In this document: piece after piece, positions 7,222 through 15,868 of the stretch
How positions within the stretch are numbered: position 1 is the first letter of the stretch
How the letters are laid out: each line of letters begins with the position of its first letter
Assembly: GCA_918797485.1 (NCBI GenBank)
Contig: CAKKNE010000003.1
Coordinates: forward strand, 310,001-374,000
Origin: Pelagomonas calceolata
Taxonomy: Eukaryota; Sar; Pelagophyceae; Pelagomonadales; Pelagomonadaceae
Reading direction: 5' to 3'
DNA: 64,000 nt
Position numbers and translations under genes: made by a program
The notes under the pieces: model-generated
Seen by the model: the letters and a program-made list of their open reading frames with translations, nothing else
The model's database searches: none
What the model was told of the DNA's origin: nothing

Positions 7222-9750
7222 TTACAAATCCCGGGCACAAAACACCAACGCGTCCGTCCGCCCCGGCCAGACTTCTCCTTGGTCCCAGGTCCCGCGTCCG
7301 TCGTACGCGCACGCAAAGCCCGCGGCGCGCAGGTGGCCGAGCGCCTCCAGGAACGGCGCCAGCGCGCGGTCCTTCGTGAAGCTCCACTCGACGACGAGGC
7401 GCTCGACGTTCTTCCAGTCGCGCGGTGCGGCGAGCAACTTCATCTCCGCCCCTTCTATATCAAGCTTGACGTAGTCGACGCCCGTCTCCAGCAGTTCGTC
7501 GAGCCCCGTGGACGCCACGGCGATGCGCTCGCCTTCGTTGTAGTGGCTCACGTCCTCGACGGCGTGCCGCCACGTGTTCGGCGCGACGACGAGCGTGACG
7601 TCCTCATTATCAGTGATCGCCGCCTCGACGAGCTCGAGGTCGGGGTGGTTCTGTCGGTAGAGCGCCGCGTTCGACGGCTCGGGCTCGACGGCCAGAATCG
7701 AGGCCGCACCATTATCTTTCGCCCACGTGGAAAAAGCTCCAATTTGTGCTCCGCCGTCCAATACGGCCCGCCCACGCGGGTCGAAATCATACGCCTGCCC
7801 GCCCGGGAACGGCGGCGGCGCGCCGTAACACTCCGACCCGAGCACCTCGAGGATCGCCAGCGCATCCGAGCTATTCTCGCGGTAGCGGAAGTCCCTATTT
7901 CCGAGGACCTCGGCGGCGCGCGCGTCGGCCGAGGTCCGCGCGCCCGCCTCGGCCGGCGTGAACCAGACCAGCGAGTACCGTTCCCCACTAAAAGGAAGCG
8001 TCCAGTGCCTTTCGTGCCAGCCGTCGAACTGCAGAGGCGCGTAGCGCACGTCGTGCTCGACGCCTTCGACGCAGAGCTCGCCGCCGCTGAAGTCGCCGAG
8101 GCCCACGATGAGCGACGTGGACTGGCCGAGGCCCCGGCCCGAGTCCACATGCGGCGCGAACTCGGCGCGGCGATTCACGGCGCAGCGCATCGACGGCGGC
8201 CGGTCCGGCGCTATCGTCCTTTCGAGATCAAACACCGCGTCGGCGAGCTTGGGAAAGGCCGCGTTGCCGCGCGCTTGCGACGGCGGCCGCTCGAGCGTGA
8301 ATGACGCCGCGGTCTCGGTCGGCCGGATGAGTTTGGACCGCGCGACGGACGTCCGCGGCCAGCGGCCCGAGTCATGCGCCGCGCGCAGTTCATGGAGGCA
8401 CGAAACGTACGCTTCCGGCGGGGGCGTCGCCGCGACGACCACCTCTTCGGAAGAGGCGGGCGCCTCGTCGTGCCCCGAGCGCCGCGCGGCGGAAACAGCG
8501 GCGGCGAGAGCTTGGGAATCGAACGCGCGCAACCACTCGTCACTATTCGCGTTGATGATGAGGTCCTCGCGAAGATCAGAAAGCCACGCGTCGGCCCCGC
8601 CGCCGTCGTCGGGCCACGCGTCGCCGCCCTTGACCTCGAGCGCCGAGTAGCGCGCCCCGGCGAAGTACTCGAGCGCCGGCGGCAGGGGCGTTTCTATCAC
8701 TAAATCGCGTCTCGTGAGCACGTCGAAGGCGTCGGCCGGCAACTCGCCGCGCTGCATGAGCACGGCCACGCCCATGAGCCGCCGCGCCTGCTGCGGCAGA
8801 AAGCCGCGACCCCTTAACTCGACGACGACGAACGGCTCGCCTCGGACGACGATCGTGTCCGCGGCGCGCGCGCGGTGGAGGCGCGTGCGCGTCGCCGCCG
8901 CGAAGGGCGACAGCAGGCCGCGCAGCTCGGGATCGGCAAAGTTGTGCCACGCGCCCGTCGTTGCGACGGCGGCGCGCAGCGCCGTCTTGAGCTGTCGAAG
9001 CGCCCGGCGCGTCACGTCCGAAGCCTTATCCCCGCCGCGGGGGGCGTGCGCGGGCCGTCGCACGCCGAATTTTCCCGCCTCTCCTGCGACGGTGCCTTCC
9101 GCCACGCGTTCCGCCCCGGCGCGCTCGGCGCCCGCGAGCCAGCACAGGGGCAGCAGGTAGTGGAAGGCGCGCTGCGTCGCCGAGCTCTCTGCGTGGACGC
9201 GGCCCGGCCTCGAGCTTAGGACGCGAATGTCGGATGGGAGGTCCTCGTTCAGTTGTGCGGGCCCGGGTAATGCGTGGTCGCTCACGACGCTCAAGACGTC
9301 TCTTGCCGCCGCCGCATCACCCAACGCTAATGCTGCGGACCGACCTCGCGCGGCGACGGCCGTAGCCCGCGTGACCGATGATGCACTACAGAGCGATGTG
9401 AGCGCTGCCTCGGCGTCGGCACCTTTACCGGCGCCGTAGCCAACAAGATACGTCGCGACGTGCTGCTTCCGCTCGGCTATTGCCGCGGGAGCGCGCGGGT
9501 CCTCCGCTGCTGCGGCGGCGGAGCAGGCGTCGGACTCGCGCAGGTGTCGGAAGAGTGCGTTCTTGCTTGCAAACGTAGCGCCGCAGAAGCGGCAGCTGCA
9601 TGTGCGCGTTTCGGACGACGACGTTGGTACGGTAGCGACGTGGCGGCGCGTTTGCAGTTTTTGGGCAGGCTTGCAGTGTTTTTGGGCAGGTTTGCAGTGC
9701 GGCGCCTGTAGGCCCGTAACGACCGCCAGCAATGCGACAAATGCCAGCAT
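7222..9750 (-). CDS. Fusion protein: signal peptide, C2H2-like finger, TruA-like pseudouridine synthase, 2OG-Fe(II) oxygenase, FkbM methyltransferase
   Basis: 842 residues in a single intronless frame from the ATG at 9750. Order: hydrophobic signal (MLAFVALLAVVTGLQA); a C2H2-like finger near 46-70 (CRFCGATFASKNALFRHLRE); a TruA/PUS1-like region about 90-385 with NEDLPSDIRVLSS, GAWHNFADPEL and GFLPQQARRLMG; a prolyl-hydroxylase-like 2OG region about 470-615 with the iron ligands HVD and a distal His in GWHERHWTL followed by Arg; and an FkbM-type SAM methyltransferase from about 655 (VLDGGAQIGAFSTW, VDYVKLDIEGAE). The TruA catalytic motif RTDxGVHA is not recognisable: the matching place reads TRATAVAARGRSA, so the catalytic Asp seems absent. 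Such an order suggests RNA or protein modification, possibly in an organelle. Domain calls are strong; the overall function is unknown. Confidence 0.78.
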   Translation of the reverse strand: MLAFVALLAVVTGLQAPHCKPAQKHCKPAQKLQTRRHVATVPTSSSETRTCSCRFCGATFASKNALFRHLRESDACSAAAAAEDPRAPAAIAERKQHVATYLVGYGAGKGADAEAALTSLCSASSVTRATAVAARGRSAALALGDAAAARDVLSVVSDHALPGPAQLNEDLPSDIRVLSSRPGRVHAESSATQRAFHYLLPLCWLAGAERAGAERVAEGTVAGEAGKFGVRRPAHAPRGGDKASDVTRRALRQLKTALRAAVATTGAWHNFADPELRGLLSPFAAATRTRLHRARAADTIVVRGEPFVVVELRGRGFLPQQARRLMGVAVLMQRGELPADAFDVLTRRDLVIETPLPPALEYFAGARYSALEVKGGDAWPDDGGGADAWLSDLREDLIINANSDEWLRAFDSQALAAAVSAARRSGHDEAPASSEEVVVAATPPPEAYVSCLHELRAAHDSGRWPRTSVARSKLIRPTETAASFTLERPPSQARGNAAFPKLADAVFDLERTIAPDRPPSMRCAVNRRAEFAPHVDSGRGLGQSTSLIVGLGDFSGGELCVEGVEHDVRYAPLQFDGWHERHWTLPFSGERYSLVWFTPAEAGARTSADARAAEVLGNRDFRYRENSSDALAILEVLGSECYGAPPPFPGGQAYDFDPRGRAVLDGGAQIGAFSTWAKDNGAASILAVEPEPSNAALYRQNHPDLELVEAAITDNEDVTLVVAPNTWRHAVEDVSHYNEGERIAVASTGLDELLETGVDYVKLDIEGAEMKLLAAPRDWKNVERLVVEWSFTKDRALAPFLEALGHLRAAGFACAYDGRGTWDQGEVWPGRTDALVFCARDL

Positions 9751-9964
9751 CGCTGTGAAGTTGCTGTTGTCTGCACTGAGTGCAGTGACCGCTCTACTGC
9801 TGTAATTAATGCGTCTTTGCTGCCAAGGGTCGCAGCAACGCGTCGATATTGATCCGTGCCGCTGCTGAATTGTGCAAAAATGCGCGTAAGGCACGCGTGC
9901 GAGCGTTTTTGCGCGAACCCTGAATCGTGAAAACCCGTGCAAAACCCGTTTTGGCAAAGCTAAC

Positions 9965-11111
9965 TTACATCCCCCCGCCGTGCCCGAGCCCGAAGCCGTC
10001 GACCAGATTCACGACGTTGCAGTTCGCGATGATGACGTTCTCGACGGGCCGCTCGCCTTTGAGAGGTAACGCGCCGATCTGGCGGATCGCGTCGAGGCCC
10101 TTGACGACGCGCCCGAAGGCCACGGCCTTGGTCTGGAGCCAGCTCTGGTCGCTCAATGTAATAAAGAACTGCTGGTGGTTCGTGTGCGGCGCGTCGCCGC
10201 GCGCAAAGCCGACCGTGCCCGGGACGTCGAGGGGAAACCCGAAGTGCTCGTCCGCTAAAGGTTCGCCGGCGTTGCCCAGGCCGTTACCCGACACCACATC
10301 GCCCGTGCAGACGAAGCCGTTCGGCACGACGCGGTGGAAGGGGCAGCCTCGGTAGTGCAATTTGACCTGTGTGGAAATCAAAATTTTTCGGCACGTTCGT
10401 GCTGAATCATCGCGTCGTCCTCGACGCGGCGCTTGCTCGATGGCGTGGCGATGCCGGTTCCTCGCCGCTCGACCGAGCCAGCGCGGCCACGTCATCGCCG
10501 AGAAATGACTTAGTGAAGAATTGTTGGGTGCGCCCGACGCACTGATTGATTTCCACACAGAATTTGACCTCCTCGCCCTCGTGTTCCACCGAACCCAATT
10601 GTCCCGTACATAGCGCGCGAAAATGGGCACACGACTTCGGGCATATCTCCGAAAATAACTCAATAACTACTTTCCTCGGTTTGGTATTTTCTCTGTCGGC
10701 CGCGAACTGGACATCGAGGTACACGTACGGGTTGCCGCTCTTCGACAGGATCTTCAGGTATCGATCTAAAGTCGTCTTGTCCACGGCCGCCATGTCCACT
10801 GGAGAAGGTGGCCGTCCTAGCTCCGCCTGAAAGAGCTTGTCCAGGTCCCGATCGCTGCCGACGTAGTGGTCTCTGCCCCTTTCATTCACTAGAACCAGCG
10901 GAGACGTTTTATGCGAGATGCACCGTCCCCTAACTTTCGCCTGTTTGACCCGCAGGTAGTCGTCCCATTGTTGTTCCATAAAATATTGGCACTCGACGGC
11001 ATGGTTGCCGAGCGCGTCCGCGAGCTCCTGGGCCACGATGCAGGCCTTCGTGTAGGCGCTGTCGTCGGCCAACCCGGCGACGGTGATCGTGGCCTCGGGC
11101 TTCCGGGGCAT
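9965..11111 (-). CDS. Cyclophilin-type peptidyl-prolyl isomerase, PPIL6-like
   Basis: Exons 10569-11111 and 9965-10366 give 314 residues, in frame only after removing the intron. Residues about 130-310 are a cyclophilin domain: VVIELFSEICPKSCAHFRAL, then CPFHRVVPNGFVCTGDVV, and NHQQFFITLSDQSWL. The 130-residue N-terminal extension (ITVAGLADDSAYTKACIVAQ) is like that of PPIL6 proteins, which are linked to ciliated organisms. Some standard active-site residues of cyclophilins are changed (QFFITLS in place of SQFFITT), so isomerase activity is uncertain. The intron is a full-length introner element whose splicing regenerates GAG GTC AAA TTG. Confidence 0.82.
10367..10568 (-). mobile_element. Introner element (full-length, antisense orientation) forming the cyclophilin intron
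   Basis: The element is 10367-10560 (194 nt), with near-perfect inverted ends CTGTGTGGAAATCA and TGATTTCCACACAG. The flanks AATTTGAC at 10359-10366 and 10561-10568 are identical 8-bp target duplications. On the gene strand the duplication reads GTCAAATT. Its GT is the donor (from 10568) and the element's terminal CAG is the acceptor, so the intron is one duplication plus the element. The interior aligns with the element at 1315-1511 in the opposite orientation to its host gene, so both orientations of one family yield a spliceable intron. Confidence 0.95.
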
Positions 11112-11410
11112 GGTTGCTGGTGCTACTCTGCTCGTCGTCCGTGGAGCAGTTTGCTTGGGCGAGGCGCCTGTACGACGACGTGTGGCGCGCGTGTCCGTGC
11201 GTGCTGCCCTTCGTCCGAGCGTCGTTGAGAGCTGCCAAGCGGCGCTACTCGTCCAAGACTGGCAAAGACTGGCAAACCTAGAAGCTTATAACCCTCTAGC
11301 CAGGGACGCAGACTGCAGGGACTTCTGGCGAGGTAACTCGACGGTTCTGGGCTTCGGGCGGCCCCCCATAACGGTTGGGCCCGCGGTATACTAGATACAC
11401 AAGAAAGAAA
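11112..11410. other. Intergenic, upstream of cyclophilin gene
   Basis: About 300 bases between the start of the cyclophilin gene and the end of the next minus-strand gene. I see no gene, repeat or clear promoter motif; there is only an A/T-richer stretch (AAGCTTATAACCCTCTAG) near 11282-11299. Confidence 0.5.
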
Positions 11411-12022
11411 TTAGAGCTTCGCCGACGTGTCCGCGAGCACGTACCGCCACGCGCCCACGATAGGTAGGATGCCCGCCGCGAAGCCCGCGTCCTGCGGACT
11501 CAGCGGCACGCCGGCCGCGGCCGCGCGCGCCGCGAGGAGCAGCACGACGGCCGCGACCGACAGGCCGCCGCACTTCGCCACCGTCGTCAGCGCGTTGTTC
11601 ACGCCGCCGCGCGTCACGTCGAAGCGGAACGCGCCCTGCGGCAGGGCCCCGCAGAGCCACGCAAGCGACAGCGCCGCCGCGGCGAACGACGGGTCGCGAA
11701 AGCAGTCCATTTCGTCGACCTCGATTCCCTCCACATAATTCGCCGTCACGGCGTAGATCGTGTCCAGCGACTTCTGCGTGTAGCTGTACAGGAAGAGCAC
11801 TGCGACGTCGCCGCCCAGGGCTAGGCGATCCTCTATATCTGGGGACGCGTACGTCGCTATCCTCCGTCGTCGTCGCGGAGCGCGCTGGGGGAGCGTGCTT
11901 GCCGGAGCGCGCTGGTGGCGCGTGCTTCCCGGAGCATACTGATTGGTCGCGCTCGGCGGCACGAGCGCTGCGCAGCCGCCTATGAGCAGCCTCAGGGCTG
12001 CCAGGGCTGCCAGGCGTGCCAT
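11411..12022 (-). CDS. Predicted plastid membrane protein of unknown function
   Basis: 203 residues. The N-terminus (MARLAALAALRLLIGGCAAL) is a signal peptide, followed by a Ser/Thr/Arg-rich stretch of about 45 residues with a repeated QRAP motif, as in transit peptides of complex plastids. The mature part has an amphipathic segment (GGDVAVLFLYSYTQKSLDTI), then three hydrophobic segments near residues 105-120, 140-165 and 180-197 (for example LSVAAVVLLLAARAAAAG). It resembles small DUF3054-type plastid or bacterial membrane proteins in layout, but I cannot assign a family with confidence. It diverges from the BTB/T1 gene; the gap holds a copy of the CTAGTGTCT promoter-like element. Confidence 0.6.
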   Translation of the reverse strand: MARLAALAALRLLIGGCAALVPPSATNQYAPGSTRHQRAPASTLPQRAPRRRRRIATYASPDIEDRLALGGDVAVLFLYSYTQKSLDTIYAVTANYVEGIEVDEMDCFRDPSFAAAALSLAWLCGALPQGAFRFDVTRGGVNNALTTVAKCGGLSVAAVVLLLAARAAAAGVPLSPQDAGFAAGILPIVGAWRYVLADTSAKL

Positions 12023-12148
12023 TTTCGCGCGGTTTCGTGTTACCGCTGCAAAACGAGTTGAGAATAGATCACTGCCAGAGCACGAAAGTCTTTGCAGGCA
12101 CTGGTACAGCTCTCTACGCTCGATGCCTTTTGGTTTAGTTGGTTTGGG

Positions 12149-12165
12149 CTAGATGATAGACACTA
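12149..12165 (-). promoter_or_regulatory. CTAGTGTCT...CTAGC element (short variant)
   Basis: On the minus strand it reads CTAGTGTCTATCATCTAGC, a shortened form of the recurring element. It lies 127 bp from the ATG at 12022 and 187 bp from the ATG at 12352, between two divergent genes. Confidence 0.5.
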
Positions 12166-12351
12166 GACTCAATATCGCATGCCTCCACGCCTCGGTAGCG
12201 GTCCTGCGAACGCGAAGCTTCCCTGGAGTCCTCCCGAGGGCGCCCGGGACGCGCGTGAAAATCGTCGGTTTGTTGGCTGCCCCGCGCTGCACCGTCGCGC
12301 CGTACGCCCGCCCGAACGCTGCGGCAGCTACGAATCGACAGGAGACCAACC

Positions 12352-12861
12352 ATGGCCGCGGCCGCCGACGCCGAGCGCCTCTGGAGCGACTTGGATGCGC
12401 ACGAACGAGAACTGCGGCGGGAGGGCTACCAACTGCGCGAGATCTGGCACAAGACCACGGAGCTCCACGCCGAGAACGAGAAGGCGCGGAGCGAACTCGA
12501 GGGCAAAGCCCGACAGAACTTCGTGGCGCCGGACACGCGCATTAACCTGAACGTCGGCGGGCAGATCTTCGAGACGACGGCGGGAATTCTCTGCAAGGAC
12601 CGGTGGAGCGTGCTGGCTGCTTTATGTGACAGGGACGAACCCATCATCGCTCCCGACGACGACGGGACCTTCTTCCTGGACCGGGACTGGTGGATCTTCC
12701 GGCACATCCTGAACTGGCTGCGGACGGACGCGCTGCCGCAGGACCCGATGGTGCTCCTGGAGATGTACAACGAGGCCATGTTCTACCGCGTCGAGGGCCT
12801 GTGTCGGGCGATCAAGGCGCTCCCCCAGCCCGACTGCCGCTTCAAGGCCGCGAGGAACTAA
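12352..12861 (+). CDS. BTB/T1 (KCTD-like) domain protein
   Basis: 169 residues. An N-terminal helical stretch (residues 5-50, rich in Glu, Arg and Leu) probably forms a coiled coil. Residues about 62-150 are a potassium-channel-tetramerisation type BTB domain: INLNVGGQIFETTAGILC, then FFLDRDWWIFRHILNWLRT and YRVEGLCRAI. No ion-channel segments follow, so it is a soluble KCTD-like protein. Family members often act as cullin-3 adaptors; here that role is only inferred. The start has a purine at -3 (ACCATGG). The protein is short but looks complete. Confidence 0.88.
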   Translation: MAAAADAERLWSDLDAHERELRREGYQLREIWHKTTELHAENEKARSELEGKARQNFVAPDTRINLNVGGQIFETTAGILCKDRWSVLAALCDRDEPIIAPDDDGTFFLDRDWWIFRHILNWLRTDALPQDPMVLLEMYNEAMFYRVEGLCRAIKALPQPDCRFKAARN

Positions 12862-12931
12862 GTTTCGTTTTCAAGTTGCGGTAGTACTAGTAGTATGATA
12901 CAAAACAGTTAAGTAAACAGCTGCGACGGCG

Positions 12932-15553
12932 CTAACCCCTGATGCTATCGAGCGCTTCCCGGCAATAGACAGTCTCAGAATGGTCCGGGCCGTAGGCGCG
13001 TTCGTTGATCACGAGCGCGCGCTCTAAGATCTCGCGTTGCTTGACGGTGTCGCCGAGTGCGCGGTTTGCCTCGTAGAGATTCCAGAGGGTGGAAGCTAAC
13101 TCAACGTGATCGCGGCCGTAAGCCCGCTCCCCGATCGCGAGCGCGCGCTCCAGCATGTCACGCTCCTTCGCGTGGTCGCCTAACTCGCCGTACGCGAGCC
13201 CGAGGCTATTCAGCGTGATGACCACTTGCGCGTGGTCGCGGCCGTACGCCTGCTCCTGGATTGTCAGCGCGCGCTCCTGCACGTCGCGCTGCTTGGCATA
13301 GTCGCCAAGGTACATGTACGCATTCCCGAGGTTCGTCAGTGTCTGGGCCACATTCACGTGGTCGCGGCCGTACTCCCGCTCCTGGATTGCCAGCGCGCGC
13401 TCCAGCATGTCTCGCTTCTTCGCCTGGTCGCCTAATCTACCGTACGCAATCCCGAGGTTCGTCAGCGTGTCGGCCACTTGCGTGCTCTCCTTGCCGTGCT
13501 CACACTCAAAGATCGCGAGACCGCGCTCCAGGACGTCTCGCGCCTTGGCAGGTTCGCCGAGAGAGTTGTACGCGCTTCCGAGGTTCGTCAGCGTGCCGGC
13601 CACTTGCGCGTGGTCGCGGCCGTAAGCCCGCTCCTCGATCGCGAGCGCGCGCTCCATAATGTCTCGCGCCTTTGCGTAGTCTCCAAGCACGCGGTATGCG
13701 TTCCCGAGGTTCCCCAGCGTCTTGGCCACTTCTGGGTGGTCGCCGCCGTACACCCGCTCCTTGATCGCGAGCGCCCGCTCCTGTAAGTCTCGCGCCTTGG
13801 CGTAGTCGCCAAGGGAGTAGTAAGCGTTCCCGAGGTTCGTCAGCGTCATGGCCACTTGCGCGTGGTCGCCGCCGTACTCGCGCTCTTGGATCGCAAGCGC
13901 GCGTTCCTGTATGTCTCGCGCCTTGGCGTAGTCGCTCAGCTCGTTGTACGCGTTCCCGAGGTTCATCAGTGTCTGGGCCACATTCACGTGGTCGCGGCCG
14001 TACGCCCGCTCGTCGATCGCGAGCGCGCGCTCCAGAATGTCTCGCTTCTTCGCGTGGTCGCCTAAAGTGCCGTACGCGTTCCCGAGGTTATTCAGCGTGT
14101 CGGCCACATCTGGATGGTCGCGGCCATACGCCAGCTCCTTGATCGCGAGCGCGCGCTCCAGCATGTCTCGCTTCTTCGCGTAGTCGCCTAAGGCGCCGTA
14201 CGCGCACCCGAGGTTCCCCAGCACGACGGCCACTTCCGTGCTGTCCTTGCCATGCTCACGCCCCGTGATCGCAAGCGCGCGCTCGTAGAGGTCTCGCGCC
14301 TTGGCGTGTTCGCCTAAACTGACGTGTGCGGTCCCGAGATTATTCAACACGTTGGCCACATCCGTGCTGTCCTTGCCGTGCTCTCGTTCCATAATAGGGA
14401 GCGCGCGCTCCAACACGTCGCGTTGCTCGGCGTAGTCGCCGAGACCCATGTACGCGAGCCCAAGATTATACAGCGCCACGCCCGCCTCCTTGCTCTCCGC
14501 GCCGAACGCGCGCTCCTTCTCCGCTAAGATAGCTTTCTCGACCTTCACGACGCCCGCGGACTCCTGAATCGACTTGAGCAACTCGCAGAGGCCATCAAGC
14601 ATATTTGCGTCTGCGTCAGACCCAAGCACGACATCCACAAGCTGGTCCGCATCGTTGACATCATCGACGGGCAGCGCGCAGAACATGTCCAGCCGCTGCT
14701 CGACGGCTGCCGCGTTTCCCAAAAAGAACGATCGAAAGAACTCGTAGACGGCGTGGCTCTTGTGCATCGGCTCTGACTTCTTAATCGCCGTGAGGTGAAC
14801 CTGGAGCTCGCAGAGGTGCGATATCTTCCCGGTAGGCGTATCCACGTCCACGGCCACGTTCATCATGATGTCGCGGTAGCCGTTGAACAGAGGCGGATTA
14901 AAGCGATTCTTCGTCCGGACGATTTCGATGCGGGGGTCCGCCTCCATCTTTTGCCAGAGCGCGACCAGTTCGTCCTCGTGGTCGCAATACACGGAGCCGC
15001 GCACGATGTCGAAGAGCCACGAGTAGCACGGCGCCGTCTTGTCCGCGTATTCGTTGCGCGCCTTTTCACCGGATCGCGCGCGGCCCTTGAGCGGTGCCAG
15101 GTGCAGGGGCGGACCGCCCTCGCACATGTCAGCCATAACTTCGGCGTAGGCCACGCGTGCCAGCTCAGCGATCTCGTACAGCGGATCGAGCGACGCGGTC
15201 GGCTTGCCGTCAAGGCCGCGCTGTTGGCACTCGTCGCCGACGTCCTGCCCGCGCTGCGGGATCTCCTTGATTGTGCCCTTGATCTTCTCGTCCGCAATCT
15301 TCTCGATCTCGACGCGCGCGACCTTGAACTGTTTCAGGTTCTGAAATAAGACGTGCTTCGGGTCGCGCCAGCGCTCGTCGCGCGTCTTGACGTAGGCGTC
15401 GGCCTCGGGCCAGGGCACGGTCTCCGCGCCTTCCGGGCCGGTCGCGGCGGCACGGAATGCCTCCTCGGCCTTGGGGTCGAACAGCACGCCGAGGTTGTTT
15501 TTGCATTTGACTCTGGTGAGTGGGGCGCCTTCCGTCGAGACGCCCGCGCCCAT
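12932..15553 (-). CDS. N-myristoylated RelA/SpoT-like domain protein with 12 kinesin-light-chain-type TPR repeats
   Basis: 873 residues. The N-terminus MGAGVSTEG fits an N-myristoylation signal, suggesting membrane attachment. Residues about 170-280 resemble a RelA/SpoT nucleotidyltransferase: SWLFDIVRGSVYC, then FNGYRDIMMNVAV and LCELQVHLTAIKKS, in the order seen in that fold. From about 350 to 865 there are 12 near-identical 42-residue TPRs of the kinesin-light-chain/NPHP3 type (core NLGNAYGTLGDHAKKRD, then LERALAI). At DNA level these are 126-bp tandem repeats kept similar, as if by gene conversion. The RelA/SpoT call rests on three motifs only. It may be a membrane-bound signalling scaffold. 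Confidence 0.78.
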   Translation of the reverse strand: MGAGVSTEGAPLTRVKCKNNLGVLFDPKAEEAFRAAATGPEGAETVPWPEADAYVKTRDERWRDPKHVLFQNLKQFKVARVEIEKIADEKIKGTIKEIPQRGQDVGDECQQRGLDGKPTASLDPLYEIAELARVAYAEVMADMCEGGPPLHLAPLKGRARSGEKARNEYADKTAPCYSWLFDIVRGSVYCDHEDELVALWQKMEADPRIEIVRTKNRFNPPLFNGYRDIMMNVAVDVDTPTGKISHLCELQVHLTAIKKSEPMHKSHAVYEFFRSFFLGNAAAVEQRLDMFCALPVDDVNDADQLVDVVLGSDADANMLDGLCELLKSIQESAGVVKVEKAILAEKERAFGAESKEAGVALYNLGLAYMGLGDYAEQRDVLERALPIMEREHGKDSTDVANVLNNLGTAHVSLGEHAKARDLYERALAITGREHGKDSTEVAVVLGNLGCAYGALGDYAKKRDMLERALAIKELAYGRDHPDVADTLNNLGNAYGTLGDHAKKRDILERALAIDERAYGRDHVNVAQTLMNLGNAYNELSDYAKARDIQERALAIQEREYGGDHAQVAMTLTNLGNAYYSLGDYAKARDLQERALAIKERVYGGDHPEVAKTLGNLGNAYRVLGDYAKARDIMERALAIEERAYGRDHAQVAGTLTNLGSAYNSLGEPAKARDVLERGLAIFECEHGKESTQVADTLTNLGIAYGRLGDQAKKRDMLERALAIQEREYGRDHVNVAQTLTNLGNAYMYLGDYAKQRDVQERALTIQEQAYGRDHAQVVITLNSLGLAYGELGDHAKERDMLERALAIGERAYGRDHVELASTLWNLYEANRALGDTVKQREILERALVINERAYGPDHSETVYCREALDSIRG

Positions 15554-15868
15554 TTTTATATGGTATCAAGCGTTAGCAGCAGGAGACGCTTATGGCCCTG
15601 GCCTGCTCCCTGCAGATCCTGTGAGCCTGGGCAGCCTCTCGTTTGAGCTCCCTGGCTGCGAGGCGGTGCGAACGCGACCAGCCGATACCGCGCACAACGC
15701 ACGGCAAACTGGGTTTGGCGGAGGTGGTCCCTGGGCACTGTTTTTACAGCGCTCTCCCTTGGCAGCTCTCCTTGGGATGCCAGAGCCCGCACGCGGCGCG
15801 GGCAAGCCAGCGAAACACAGCTCCCCACGCCCCGAAAACGACCCCCGTCGACGCCTAGAGGAAATAAC
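15554..15868. other. Intergenic, upstream of the TPR gene
   Basis: About 315 bases between two minus-strand genes. I see no gene or known element. The carrier gene's end at its right edge contains GGGTAAGTTATTTCC, a good donor-like sequence at the stop codon, so a downstream exon of that gene cannot be ruled out. Confidence 0.4.

Noticed and set aside
13000-14530. Regular 126-bp repeats that could be taken for a satellite or CRISPR-like array
   Set aside because: They encode 42-residue TPRs in one continuous frame; there are no unique spacers.
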